A DNA stretch of 64,000 nt. Origin: Primula veris (Eukaryota > Streptophyta > Magnoliopsida > Ericales > Primulaceae). Under the pieces are notes generated by a model. It saw only the letters and a program-made list of their open reading frames with translations. It searched no databases and was not told the DNA's origin. The first letter of the stretch is position 1, and each line of letters opens with the position of its first letter. The translations under genes were made by a program, and so were the position numbers. This document shows positions 1-11,215 of this stretch, piece by piece. The stretch is taken from the NCBI GenBank assembly GCA_963682055.1, contig OY821745.1, positions 17,543,342-17,607,341 of the forward strand, read 5' to 3'.

Positions 1-48
1 TTTAGGGTTTAGGTTTTCGGGTTTAGGGTTTGAGGTATAGGGTTTAGG
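1..48 (+). repeat. Partial M-to-A telomeric block at left edge
   Basis: The window opens inside the telomere-like block that normally joins class M to class A. It carries the block's markers TTTTCGGG and TTTGAGGTATAGGG. The same block recurs immediately before every A monomer (for example around 2310-2357 and 8875-8918), so the array extends leftwards beyond the window. Confidence 0.9.
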
Positions 49-247
49 AAATTTTCCTGCATATGTAGGGAATATTCCTAATTTTTTTTCTTGGATTTAT
101 GGCCTATAGTACACGGTTTTTACCGACTTTTTTGTTGTTCGACATTTTATTTATATTTGTATGTTTTAAGGATTAGGGTTTAGGTTTTAGGGTTTAGGTT
201 TTAGGGTTTATGTTTTACGGTTTAGGCTTTCAGGTTTAGGGTTTGCG
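49..247 (+). repeat. Monomer class A (exemplar)
   Basis: Diagnostic features are AAATTTTCCTGCATATG at the start, which forms the inverted repeat AGGAAA-T-TTTCCT, then GTTGTTCGAC and the exit TGTTTTAAGGATTAGGG. It is related to Q and Z. It is a convenient marker of HOR unit starts and occurs 22 times in full in the window. This copy has ATTCCTAATTTT where most have ATTCCTCATTTT. Confidence 0.88.
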
Positions 248-411
248 TAATGTTCTTGCATATGTAGGGATTATTCCTCATTTTTTTTCTTAAATTTATG
301 GCCTATAGTACACGGTTCTTACCGACTTTTTTGTTTTTCGACATTTTACTTATATTTGTATGGTTTAGGGTTTAGGGTTTAGGTTTTAGGTTTTATGGTT
401 AAGGGTTTAGT
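248..411 (+). repeat. Monomer class B (exemplar)
   Basis: It is entered through TTTGCGTAATG and recognised by GGGATTATTCC, CTTAAATTTATGG, GGTTCTTACCG and TTTTACTTATA. It always follows A or an A-type right half. R is its close relative in HOR-II. Confidence 0.87.
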
Positions 412-583
412 TAATGTTCTTGTATATGTAGAGAATAGTCCTCATTTTTTTTTCTTAGATTTATGGCCTATTTTACACGGTTTTTATCGACTTTTTTGTT
501 GTTCGACATTTTATTTATATTTGTAAGTTTTAAGGTTTAGTGTTTAGGTTTTAGGGTTTAGGGTTTGAGGTATAGGGTTTAGG
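412..583 (+). repeat. Monomer class C (exemplar)
   Basis: It is entered through TTTAGTTAATG and recognised by TTGTATATGTAGAGAATAG, CTTAGATTTATGG, CCTATTTTACACGG, GTTGTTCGAC and the exit TTTGTAAGTTTTAAGG. The related C' form has TTTAGGTAATG and CCTATATTACACGG. This copy has TTTTTATCGAC. Confidence 0.87.
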
Positions 584-761
584 TAATGTTCTTGCATATG
601 TAGGGAATATTCCTCATTTTTTTTCTTGGATTTACGGCCTATAGTACACAGTTTTTACCGACTTTTTTGTTTTTCGATATTTTATTTATATTTGTATTGT
701 TTAGGGTTTACAGTTTAGGTTTTAGGTTTTAGGGTTTAGGGTTTCAGGTTTAGGGTTTAGG
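584..761 (+). repeat. Monomer class D (exemplar)
   Basis: It follows TTTGAGGTATAGGG and is the only class with GGATTTACGGCC, so it lacks the ATGG seen elsewhere. It exits through TTTGTATTG and TTTACAG. Its right half resembles K, which explains the K/D register shifts at 37910 and 54006. Confidence 0.87.
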
Positions 762-932
762 TAATGTTCTTGTATATGTTGGGAATATTCCTCATTTTTT
801 TTCTTGGATTTATGGCCTATAGTACACGGTTTTTACTGACATTTTTGTTTTTCGACATTTTATTTATATTTGTATGGTTTAGGGTTTAGGGTTTAGGTTT
901 TATGGTCTAGGGTTTCAGGTTTAGGGTTTAGG
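762..932 (+). repeat. Monomer class E (exemplar)
   Basis: It is recognised by TTGTATATGTTGGGAATA and TTTTTACTGACATTTTTG. Most copies have AATAGTCC; this first copy keeps AATATTCC. Confidence 0.86.
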
Positions 933-1080
933 TAATTTTCTTGCATAACTAGGGAATATTCCTCATTTTTTTTCTTGGATTTATGCCTATAGTACACGGT
1001 TTTTACAGACTTTTTCGTTTTTCGACATTTTATATATTTTGTATGGTTTAAGGTTTACGGTTTAGGTTTTAGGGTTTAGG
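933..1080 (+). repeat. Monomer class F (exemplar)
   Basis: It is recognised by TAATTTTCTTGCATAACTAG, GGATTTATGCCTATAG (one G shorter than the GGCC form), TTTTTACAGACTTTTTCG and TTTTATATATTTTG. It is the shortest common monomer (148 bp) and belongs with O, T and X. Confidence 0.87.
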
Positions 1081-1266
1081 TAATGTTCTCGCATAACTAG
1101 GGAATATTCCTCATTTTTTTTTCTTGGATTTATGGCCTATATTATACGGTCTTAACCGACTTTTTTGTTTTTCGACATTTTATTTATATTTGTATGGTTT
1201 AGGGTTTAGGGTTTAGGTTTTAGGGTTTAGGTTTTAGGGTTTATGGTTTCAGGTTTAGGGTTTAGG
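1081..1266 (+). repeat. Monomer class G (exemplar)
   Basis: It is recognised by TTCTCGCATAACTAGGG, CCTATATTATACGG and CTTAACCGAC or TTTAACCGAC. Its left part resembles F and its right part resembles L, so it may itself be an old chimera. In the TTTTAACCG subtype the dyad becomes CGGTT-TT-AACCG. Confidence 0.85.
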
Positions 1267-1452
1267 TAATGTTCTTGCATATGTAGGGAATATTCCTCAT
1301 TTTTTTTTCTTGGATTTATGGCCTATAGTACACGGTTCTTACCGACTTTCTTGTTTTTCGACATTTTACTTATATTTGTATGGTTTAGGGTTTAGGGTTT
1401 AGGGTTTAGGGTTTAGGGTTTAGGTTTTAGGTTTTACGGTTTAGGGTTTAGG
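1267..1452 (+). repeat. Monomer class H (exemplar)
   Basis: It has the common core with GGTTCTTACCGACTTTCTTG and TTTTACTTATA. The block that follows H is one of the two most variable telomeric blocks, from about one to ten perfect TTTAGGG units. Confidence 0.86.
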
Positions 1453-1639
1453 TAATGTTCTTGTATATGTAGAGAATAGTCCTCATTTTTTTTTCTTAGA
1501 TTTATGGCCTATAGTACACGGTTCTTACCGACTTTTTTATTTTTCAACATTTTACTTATATTTGTATGGTTTAGGGTTTAGGGTTTAGGGTTTAGGGTTT
1601 AGGGTTTAGGTTTTAGGTTTTACAGTTTAGGGTTATAGG
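1453..1639 (+). repeat. Monomer class I (exemplar)
   Basis: It is recognised by TTGTATATGTAGAGAATAG, GGTTCTTACCG and TTTTTATTTTTCAACATT. The following block is rich in TTTTAGG variants and ends with TTTACAG or TTTACGG before J. Confidence 0.86.
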
Positions 1640-1811
1640 CAATGTTCTTGAATATGTAGAGAATAGTCCTCATTTTTTTTTCTTAGATTTATGGCCTATA
1701 TTACACGGTTTTTACCGACTTTTTTGTTGTTCGACATTTTATTTATATTTGAAAGTTTTAAGGTTTAGTGTTTTGGTTTTATGGTTTAGGGTTTCAGGTA
1801 TAGGGTTTAGG
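1640..1811 (+). repeat. Monomer class J (exemplar)
   Basis: It is entered through GGCAATGTTCTTGAATATG and recognised by AGAGAATAGTCC, CCTATATTACACGG, GTTGTTCGAC and TTTGAAAGTTTTAAGG. The exit block contains TTTAGTG and TTTTGG or TTTAGG. Confidence 0.87.
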
Positions 1812-1982
1812 TAATGTTCTTGCATATGTAGGGAATATTCCTCATTTTTTTTCTTGGATTTATGGCCTATAGTACACGGTTTTTACCGACTTTTATCTTT
1901 TTCGACATTTTATTTATATTTGTATTGTTTAGGGTTTACGGTTTAGGTTTTAGGGTTTAGGGTTTCAGGTTTAGGGTTTAGG
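1812..1982 (+). repeat. Monomer class K (exemplar)
   Basis: It has the common core with GACTTTTATCTTTTTCG, or GACTTTTATGTTTTTCG in a second subtype, and exit TTTGTATTG then TTTACGG. The two subtypes track different families of HOR units. Confidence 0.86.
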
Positions 1983-2186
1983 TAATATTTTTGCATATGT
2001 AGGGAATATTCCTCATTTTTTTCTCGGATTTATGGCCTATAGTATACGGTTTTACCGACTTTTTTGTTTTTTGACATTTTATTTATATTGGTATTGTTTA
2101 GGGTTTAGGGTTTAGGGTTTAGGGTTTAGGGTTTAGGGTTTAGGTTTTAGGTTTTAAGATTTAGGGTTTCAGGTTTAGGGTTTAGG
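1983..2186 (+). repeat. Monomer class L (exemplar)
   Basis: It is recognised by TAATATTTTTGCATATG, a T-tract one base shorter than usual, AGTATACGGTTTTACCG, GTTTTTTGACATT and TATTGGTATTG. The L-M block is the second hypervariable telomeric block. L is related to P, U and Y. Confidence 0.87.
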
Positions 2187-2357
2187 TAATGTTCTTGCAT
2201 ATGTAGGGAATATTCCTCATTTTTTTTCTTGGATTTATGGCCTATAGTACACAGATTTTACCGACTATTTTGTTTTTCGATATTTTATTTATATTTGTAT
2301 GGTTTATGGTTTAGGGTTTAGGTTTTCGGGTTTAGGGTTTGAGGTATAGGGTTTAGG
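2187..2357 (+). repeat. Monomer class M (exemplar)
   Basis: It is recognised by ACACAGATTTTACCGACTAT, TTTTTCGATATT and the exit TATGGTTTATGG, TTTTCGGG, TTTGAGGTATAGGG. It closes units of HOR-I, HOR-II and HOR-III. It is related to W. Confidence 0.87.
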
Positions 2358-3679
2358 AAATTTTCCTGCATATGTAGGGAATATTCCTCATTTTTTTTCT
2401 TGGATTTATGGCCTATAGTACACGGTTTTTACCGACTTTTTTGTTGTTCGACATTTTATTTATATTTGTATGTTTTAAGGATTAGGGTTTAGGTTTTAGG
2501 GTTTACGTTTAAGGGTTTATGTTTTACGGTTTAGGCTTTCAGGTTTTGGGTTTGCGTAATGTTCTTGCATATGTAGGGATTATTCCTCATTTTTTTTCTT
2601 AAATTTATGGCCTATAGTACACGGTTCTTACCGACTTTTTTGTTTTTCGACATTTTACTTATATTTGTATGGTTTAGGGTTTAGGGTTTAGGTTTTAGGT
2701 TTTATGGTTTAGGGTTTAGTTAATGTTCTTGTATATGTAGAGAATAGTCCTCATTTTTTTTTCTTAGATTTATGGTCTATTTTACACGGTTTTTACCGAC
2801 TTTTTTGTTGTTCGACATTTTATTTATATTTGTAAGTTTTAAGGTTTAGTGTTTAGGTTTTAGGGTTTAGGGTTTGAGGTATAGGGTTTAGGTAATGTTC
2901 TTGCATATGTAGGGAATATTCCTCATTTTTTTTCTTGGATTTACGGCCTATAGTACACGGTTTTTACCGACTTTTTTGTTTTTCGACATTTTATTTATAT
3001 TTGTATTGTTTAGGGTTTACAGTTTAGGTTTTAGGTTTTAGGGTTTAGGGTTTCAGGTTTAGGGTTTAGGTAATGTTCTTGTATATGTTGGGAATAGTCC
3101 TCATTTTTTTTCTTGGATTTATGGCCTATAGTACACGGTTTTTACTGACATTTTTGTTTTTCGACATTTTATTTATATTTGTATGGTTTAGGGTTTACGG
3201 TTTAGGTTTTATGGTCTAGGGTTTCAGGTTTAGGGTTTAGGTAATTTTCTTGCATAACTAGGGAATATTCCTCATTTTTTTTCTTGGATTTATGCCTATA
3301 GTACACGGTTTTTACAGACTTTTTCGTTTTTCGACATTTTATATATTTTGTATGGTTTAAGGTTTACGGTTTAGGTTTTAGGGTTTAGGTAATGTTCTCG
3401 CATAACTAGGGAATATTCCTCATTTTTTTTTTCTTGGATTTATGGCCTATATTATACGGTTTTAACCGACTTTTTTGTTTTTCGACATTTTATTTATATT
3501 TGTATGGTTTAGGGTTTAGGGTTTAGGTTTTAGGGTTTATGGTTTCAGGTTTAGGGTTTAGGTAATGTTCTTGCATATGTAGGGAATATTCCTCATTTTT
3601 TTTTCTTGGATTTATGGCCTATAGTACACGGTTCTTACCGACTTTCTTGTTTTTCGACATTTTACTTATATTTGTATGG

Positions 3680-3749
3680 TTTAGGGTTTAGGGTTTAGGG
3701 TTTAGGGTTTAGGGTTTAGGGTTTAGGGTTTAGGGTTTAGGGTTTAGGG
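3680..3749 (+). repeat. Longest perfect telomere tract, (TTTAGGG)10
   Basis: Ten uninterrupted TTTAGGG units lie in the H-I block of HOR-I unit 2, where other units have one to six. It has enough G-runs for G-quadruplex folding on the + strand. Confidence 0.93.
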
Positions 3750-3963
3750 TTTAGGTTTTAGGTTTTACGGTTTAGGGTTTAGGTAATGTTCTTGTATATG
3801 TAGAGAATAGTCCTCATTTTTTTTTCTTAGATTTATGTCCTATAGTACACGGTTCTTACCGACTTTTTTATTTTTCAACATTTTACTTATATTTGTATGG
3901 TTTAGGGTTTAGGGTTTAGGGTTTAGGGTTTAGGTTTTAGGTTTTACAGTTTAGGGTTTTAGG

Positions 3964-4135
3964 CAATGTTCTTGAATATGTAGAGAATAGTCCTCATTTT
4001 TTTTTCTTAGATTTATGGCCTATATTACACGGTTTTTACCGACTTTTATCTTTTTCGACATTTTATTTATATTTGTATTGTTTAGGGTTTACGGTTTAGG
4101 TTTTAGGGTTTAGGGTTTCAGGTTTAGGGTTTAGG
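3964..4135 (+). repeat. Chimeric monomer J/K
   Basis: The left half is J (GAATATGTAGAGAATAG, CCTATATTACACGG) and the right half is K (GACTTTTATCTTTTTCG, TTTGTATTG). The switch lies within the shared CGGTTTTTACCGAC stretch. It removes one monomer from the HOR unit. Confidence 0.88.
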
Positions 4136-4503
4136 TAATATTTTTGCATATGTAGGGAATATTCCTCATTTTTTTCTCGGATTTATGACCTATAGTATAC
4201 GGTTTTACCGACTTTTTTGTTTTTTGACATTTTATTTATATTGGTATTGTTTAGGGTTTAGGGTTTAGGGTTTAGGGTTTAGGGTTTAGGTTTTAGGTTT
4301 TAAGATTTAGGGTTTCAGGTTTAGGGTTTAGGTAATGTTCTTGCATATGTAGGGAATATTCCTCATTTTTTTTCTTGGATTTATGGCCTATAGTACACAG
4401 ATTTTACCGACTATTTTGTTTTTCGATATTTTATTTATATTTGTATGGTTTATGGTTTAGGGTTTAGGTTTTCGGGTTTAGGGTTTGAGGTATAGGGTTT
4501 AGG

Positions 4504-7500
4504 AAATTTTCCTGCATATGTAGGGAATATTCCTCATTTTTTTTCTTGGATTTATGGCCTATAGTACACGGTTTTTACCGACTTTTTTGTTGTTCGACAT
4601 TTTATTTATATTTGTATGTTTTAAGGATTAGGGTTTAGGTTTTAGGGTTTAGGTTTTAGGGTTTAGGTTTTAGGGTTTAGGTTTTAGGGTTTATGTTTTA
4701 CGGTTTAGGCTTTCAAGTTTTGGGTTTGCGTAATGTTCTTGCATATGTAGGGATTATTCCTCATTTTTTTTCTTAAATTTATGGCCTATAGTACACGGTT
4801 CTTACCGACTTTTTTTTTTTTCGACATTTTACTTATATTTGTATGGTTTAGGGTTTAGGGTTTAGGTTTTAGGTTTTATGGTTTAGGGTTTAGTTAATGT
4901 TCTTGTATATGTAGAGAATAGTCCTCATTTTTTTTTCTTAGATTTATGGCCTATTTTACACGGTTTTTACCGACTTTTTTGTTGTTCGACATTTTATTTA
5001 TATTTGTAAGTTTTAAGGTTTAGTGTTTAGGTTTTAGGGTTTAGGGTTTGAGGTATAGGGTTTAGGTAATGTTCTTGCATATGTAGGGAATATTCCTCAT
5101 TTTTTTTCTTGGATTTACGGCCTATAGTACACGGTTTTTACCGACTTTTTTGTTTTTCGACATTTTATTTATATTTGTATTGTTTAGGGTTTACAGTTTA
5201 GGTTTTAGGTTTTAGGGTTTAGGGTTTCAGGTTTAGGGTTTAGGTAATGTTCTTGTATATGTTGGGAATAGTCCTCATTTTTTTTCTTGGATTTATGGCC
5301 TATAGTACACGGTTTTTACTGACATTTTTGTTTTTCGACATTTTATTTATATTTGTATGTTTTAGGGTTTACGGTTTAGGTTTTATGGTCTAGGGTTTCA
5401 GGTTTAGGGTTTAGGTAATTTTCTTGCATAACTAGGGAATATTCCTCATTTTTTTTCTTGGATTTATGCCTATAGTACACGGTTTTTACAGACTTTTTCG
5501 TTTTTCGACATTTTATATATTTTGTATGGTTTAAGGTTTACGGTTTAGGTTTTAGGGTTTAGGTAATGTTCTCGCATAACTAGGGAATATTCCTCATTTT
5601 TTTTTTCTTGGATTTATGGCCTATATTATACGGTTTTAACCGACTTTTTTGTTTTTCGACATTTTATTTATATTTGTATGGTTTAGGGTTTAGGGTTTAG
5701 GGTTTAGGTTTTAGGGTTTATGGTTTCAGGTTTAGGGTTTAGGTAATGTTCTTGCATATGTAGGGAATATTCCTCATTTTTTTTTCTTGGATTTATGGCC
5801 TATAGTACACGGTTCTTACCGACTTTCTTGTTTTTCGACATTTTACTTATATTTGTATGGTTTAGGGTTTAGGGTTTAGGGTTTAGGGTTTAGGGTTTAG
5901 GGTTTAGGTTTTAGGTTTTATGGTTTAGGGTTTAGTTAATGTTCTTGTATATGTAGAGAATAGTCCTCATTTTTTTTTCTTAGATTTATGGCCTATTTTA
6001 CACGGTTTTTACCGACTTTTTTGTTGTTCGACATTTTATTTATATTTGTAAGTTTTAAGGTTTAGTGTTTAGGTTTTAGGGTTTAGGGTTTGAGGTATAG
6101 GGTTTAGGTAATGTTCTTGCATATGTAGGGAATATTCCTCATTTTTTTTCTTGGATTTACGGCCTATAGTACACGGTTTTTACCGACTTTTTTGTTTTTC
6201 GACATTTTATTTATATTTGTATTGTTTAGGGTTTACAGTTTAGGTTTTAGGTTTTAGGGTTTAGGGTTTCAGGTTTAGGGTTTAGGTAATGTTCTTGTAT
6301 ATGTTGGGAATAGTCCTCATTTTTTTTCTTGGATTTATGGCCTATAGTACACGGTTTTTACTGACATTTTTGTTTTTCGACATTTTATTTATATTTGTAT
6401 GTTTTAGGGTTTACGGTTTAGGTTTTATGGTCTAGGGTTTCAGGTTTAGGGTTTAGGTAATTTTCTTGCATAACTAGGGAATATTCCTCATTTTTTTTCT
6501 TGGATTTATGCCTATAGTACACGGTTTTTACAGACTTTTTCGTTTTTCGACATTTTATATATTTTGTATGGTTTAAGGTTTACGGTTTAGGTTTTAGGGT
6601 TTAGGTAATGTTCTCGCATAACTAGGGAATATTCCTCATTTTTTTTTTCTTGGATTTATGGCCTATATTATACGGTTTTAACCGACTTTTTTGTTTTTCG
6701 ACATTTTATTTATATTTGTATGGTTTAGGGTTTAGGGTTTAGGGTTTAGGTTTTAGGGTTTATGGTTTCAGGTTTAGGGTTTAGGTAATGTTCTTGCATA
6801 TGTAGGGAATATTCCTCATTTTTTTTTCTTGGATTTATGGCCTATAGTACACGGTTCTTACCGACTTTCTTGTTTTTCGACATTTTACTTATATTTGTAT
6901 GGTTTAGGGTTTAGGGTTTAGGGTTTAGGGTTTAGGGTTTAGGGTTTAGGTTTTAGGTTTTATGGTTTAGGGTTTAGTTAATGTTCTTGTATATGTAGAG
7001 AATAGTCCTCATTTTTTTTTCTTAGATTTATGGCCTATTTTACACGGTTTTTACCGACTTTTTTGTTGTTCGACATTTTATTTATATTTGTAAGTTTTAA
7101 GGTTTAGTGTTTAGGTTTTAGGGTTTAGGGTTTGAGGTATAGGGTTTAGGTAATGTTCTTGCATATGTAGGGAATATTCCTCATTTTTTTTCTTGGATTT
7201 ACGGCCTATAGTACACGGTTTTTACCGACTTTTTTGTTTTTCGACATTTTATTTATATTTGTATTGTTTAGGGTTTACAGTTTAGGTTTTAGGTTTTAGG
7301 GTTTAGGGTTTCAGGTTTAGGGTTTAGGTAATGTTCTTGTATATGTTGGGAATAGTCCTCATTTTTTTTCTTGGATTTATGGCCTATAGTACACGGTTTT
7401 TACTGACATTTTTGTTTTTCGACATTTTATTTATATTTGTATGTTTTAGGGTTTACGGTTTAGGTTTTATGGTCTAGGGTTTCAGGTTTAGGGTTTAGGT

Positions 7501-8918
7501 AATTTTCTTGCATAACTAGGGAATATTCCTCATTTTTTTTCTTGGATTTATGCCTATAGTACACGGTTTTTACAGACTTTTTCGTTTTTCGACATTTTAT
7601 ATATTTTGTATGGTTTAAGGTTTACGGTTTAGGTTTTAGGGTTTAGGTAATGTTCTCGCATAACTAGGGAATATTCCTCATTTTTTTTTTCTTGGATTTA
7701 TGGCCTATATTATACGGTTTTAACCGACTTTTTTGTTTTTCGACATTTTATTTATATTTGTATGGTTTAGGGTTTAGGGTTTAGGGTTTAGGTTTTAGGG
7801 TTTATGGTTTCAGGTTTAGGGTTTAGGTAATGTTCTTGCATATGTAGGGAATATTCCTCATTTTTTTTTCTTGGATTTATGGCCTATAGTACACGGTTCT
7901 TACCGACTTTCTTGTTTTTCGACATTTTACTTATATTTGTATGGTTTAGGGTTTAGGGTTTAGGGTTTAGGGTTTAGGGTTTAGGGTTTAGGTTTTAGGT
8001 TTTACGGTTTAGGGTTTAGGTAATGTTCTTGTATATGTAGAGAATAGTCCTCATTTTTTTTTCTTAGATTTATGTCCTATAGTACACGGTTCTTACCGAC
8101 TTTTTTATTTTTCAACATTTTACTTATATTTGTATGGTTTAGGGTTTAGGGTTTAGGGTTTAGGTTTTAGGTTTTAGGTTTTAGGTTTTAAGTTTTACAG
8201 TTTAGGGTTTTAGGCAATGTTCTTGAATATGTAGAGAATAGTCCTCATTTTTTTTTCTTAGATTTATGGCCTATATTACACGGTTTTTACCGACTTTTTT
8301 GTTGTTCGACATTTTATTTATATTTGAAAGTTTTAAGGTTTAGTGTTTTGGTTTTATGGTTTAGGGTTTCAGGTATAGGGTTTAGGTAATGTTCTTGCAT
8401 ATGTAGGGAATATTCCTCATTTTTTTTCTTGGATTTATGGCCTATAGTACACGGTTTTTACCGACTTTTATCTTTTTCGACATTTTATTTATATTTGTAT
8501 TGTTTAGGGTTTACGGTTTAGGTTTTAGGGTTTAGGGTTTCAGGTTTAGGGTTTAGGTAATATTTTTGCATATGTAGGGAATATTCCTCATTTTTTTCTC
8601 GGATTTATGACCTATAGTATACGGTTTTACCGACTTTTTTGTTTTTTGACATTTTATTTATATTGGTATTGTTTAGGGTTTAGGGTTTAGGGTTTAGGGT
8701 TTAGGTTTTAGGTTTTAAGATTTAGGGTTTCAGGTTTAGGGTTTAGGTAATGTTCTTGCATATGTAGGGAATATTCCTCATTTTTTTTCTTGGATTTATG
8801 GCCTATAGTACACAGATTTTACCGACTATTTTGTTTTTCGATATTTTATTTATATTTGTATGGTTTATGGTTTAGGGTTTAGGTTTTCGGGTTTAGGGTT
8901 TGAGGTATAGGGTTTAGG
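4504..8918 (+). repeat. HOR-I unit 3, 25-mer with triplicated C-H block (4415 bp)
   Basis: Monomer starts: A 4504, B 4731; then C-H three times (C 4895, D 5067, E 5245, F 5416, G 5564, H 5744; C 5937, D 6109, E 6287, F 6458, G 6606, H 6786; C 6979, D 7151, E 7329, F 7500, G 7648, H 7828); then I 8021, J 8215, K 8387, L 8558, M 8748. Removing two 1042 bp copies leaves 2331 bp, an ordinary 13-mer length. The expansion is therefore a local amplification inside one HOR-I unit. Confidence 0.9.
4895..8020 (+). repeat. Triplicated six-monomer block C-D-E-F-G-H, exact 1042 bp period
   Basis: All six monomer starts repeat at exactly +1042 and +2084 with no net indel. The copies share a private variant in the block after E (TGTATGTTTTAGGG instead of TGTATGGTTTAGGG) at about 5357, 6399 and 7440, a form not seen after other E monomers. 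The shared private variant and zero length drift show recent, serial duplication. The join is H directly into C, whereas elsewhere in HOR-I H is followed by I. An assembly artefact cannot be excluded from sequence alone. Confidence 0.9.
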
Positions 8919-11215
8919 AAATTTTCCTGCATATGTAGGGAATATTCCTCATTTTTTTTCTTGGATTTATGGCCTATAGTACACGGTTTTTACCGACTTT
9001 TTTGTTGTTCGACATTTTATTTATATTTGTATGTTTTAAGGATTAGGGTTTAGGTTTTAGGGTTTAGGTTTTAGGGTTTAGGTTTTAGGGTTTAGGTTTT
9101 ACGGTTTAGGCTTTCAAGTTTTGGGTTTGCGTAATGTTCTTGCATATGTAGGGATTATTCCTCATTTTTTTTCTTAAATTTATGGCCTATAGTACACGGT
9201 TCTTACCGACTTTTTTGTTTTTCGACATTTTACTTATATTTGTATGGTTTAGGGTTTAGGGTTTAGGTTTTAGGTTTTATGGTTTAGGGTTTAGTTAATG
9301 TTCTTGTATATGTAGACAATAGTCCTCATTTTTTTTTCTTAGATTTATGGCCTATTTTACGCGGTTTTTACCGACTTTTTTGTTGTTCGACATTTTATTT
9401 ATATTTGTAAGTTTTAAGGTTTAGTGTTTAGGTTTTAGGGTTTAGGGTTTGAGGTATAGGGTTTAGGTAATGTTCTTGCATATGTAGGGAATATTCCTCA
9501 TTTTTTTTCTTGGATTTACGGCCTATAGTACACGGTTTTTACCGACTTTTTTGTTTTTCGACATTTTATTTATATTTGTATTGTTTAGGGTTTACAGTTT
9601 AGGTTTTAGGTTTTAGGGTTTAGGGTTTCAGGTTTAGGGTTTAGGTAATGTTCTTGTATATGTTGGGAATAGTCCTCATTTTTTTTCTTGGATTTATGGC
9701 CTATAGTACACGGTTTTTACTGACATTTTTGTTTTTCGACATTTTATTTATATTTGTATGGTTTAGGGTTTACGGTTTAGGTTTTATGGTCTAGGGTTTC
9801 AGGTTTAGGGTTTAGGTAATTTTCTTGCATAACTAGGGAATATTCCTCATTTTTTTTCTTGGATTTATGCCTATAGTACACGGTTTTTACAGACTTTTTC
9901 GTTTTTCGACATTTTATATATTTTGTATGGTTTAAGGTTTACGGTTTAGGTTTTAGGGTTTAGGTAATGTTCTCGCATAACTAGGGAATATTCCTCATTT
10001 TTTTTTTCTTGGATTTATGGCCTATATTATACGGTTTTAACCGACTTTTTTGTTTTTCGACATTTTATTTATATTTGTATGGTTTAGGGTTTAGGGTTTA
10101 GGTTTTAGGGTTTATGGTTTCAGGTTTAGGGTTTAGGTAATGTTCTTGCATATGTAGGGAATATTCCTCATTTTTTTTTCTTCGATTTATGGCCTATAGT
10201 ACACGGTTCTTACCGACTTTCTTGTTTTTCGACATTTTACTTATATTTGTATGGTTTAGGGTTTAGGGTTTAGGGTTTAGGGTTTAGGTTTTAGGTTTTA
10301 CGGTTTAGGGTTTAGGTAATGTTCTTGTATATGTAGATAATAGTCCTCATTTTTTTTTCTTAGATTTATGGCCTATAGTACACGGTTCTTACCGACTTTT
10401 TTATTTTTCAACATTTTACTTATATTTGTATGGTTTAGGGTTTAGGGTTTAGGTTTTAGGTTTTAGGTTTTAGGTTTTAGGTTTTACGGTTTAGGGTTTT
10501 AGGCAATGTTCTTGAATATGTAGAGAATAGTCCTCATTTTTTTTTCTTAGATTTATGGCCTATATTACACGGTTTTTACCGACTTTTTTGTTGTTCGACA
10601 TTTTATTTATATTTGAAAGTTTTAAGGTTTAGTGTTTAGGTTTTATGGTTTAGGGTTTCAGGTATAGGGTTTAGGTAATGTTCTTGCATATGTAGGGAAT
10701 ATTCCTCATTTTTTTTCTTGGATTTATGGCCTATAGTACACGGTTTTTACCGACTTTTATGTTTTTCGACATTTTATTTATATTTGTATTGTTTAGGGTT
10801 TACGGTTTAGGTTTTAGGTTTTAGGGTTTAGGGTTTAGGGTTTAGGTAATATTTTTGCATATGTAGGGAATATTCCTCATTTTTTTCTTGGATTTTTGGC
10901 CTTATAGTATACGGTTTTACCGACTTTTTTGTTTTTTGACATTTTATTTATATTGGTATTGTTTAGGGTTTAGGGTTTAGGGTTTAGGGTTTAGGGTTTA
11001 GGTTTTAGGTTTTAGGATTTAGGGTTTCAGGTTTAGGGTTTAGGTAATGTTCTTGTATATGTAGGGAATATTACTCATTTTTTTTCTTGGATTTATGGCC
11101 TATAGTACACAGATTTTACCGACTATTTTGTTTTTCGATATTTTATTTATATTTGTATGGTTTATGGTTTAGGGTTTAGGTTTTCGGGTTTAGGGTTTGA
11201 GGTATAGGGTTTAGG
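8919..11215 (+). repeat. HOR-I unit 4, complete 13-mer (2297 bp)
   Basis: Monomer starts: A 8919, B 9132, C 9296, D 9468, E 9646, F 9817, G 9965, H 10138, I 10317, J 10504, K 10676, L 10847, M 11045. Private differences include ACGCGG-type change in C (TTTTACGCGG near 9356), GTAGACAATAG in C, GGATTTTTGGCC in L and ATTACTC in M. K here is the TTTTATGTTTTT subtype, not TTTTATCTTTTT. Confidence 0.88.

Larger units (their letters stand above)
49..2357 (+). repeat. HOR-I unit 1, complete 13-mer (2309 bp)
   Basis: This is the reference 13-monomer higher-order repeat. Monomer starts: A 49, B 248, C 412, D 584, E 762, F 933, G 1081, H 1267, I 1453, J 1640, K 1812, L 1983, M 2187. Monomers within the unit differ from each other by many diagnostic changes, while same-letter monomers in other units are nearly identical, which is the defining signature of a higher-order repeat. 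D in this copy has ACAGTTTTTACCG and TTCGATATT where other copies have ACGG and TCGACATT. The I-J block has GGGTTATAGG where other copies have GGGTTTTAGG. Confidence 0.9.
2358..4503 (+). repeat. HOR-I unit 2, 12-mer with fused J/K (2146 bp)
   Basis: Monomer starts: A 2358, B 2557, C 2721, D 2893, E 3071, F 3242, G 3390, H 3563, I 3784, J/K chimera 3964, L 4136, M 4333. One monomer is missing relative to the 13-mer because J and K are fused. The H-I telomeric block holds the longest perfect TTTAGGG run in the window (3680-3749), which partly offsets the lost monomer. Confidence 0.88.
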
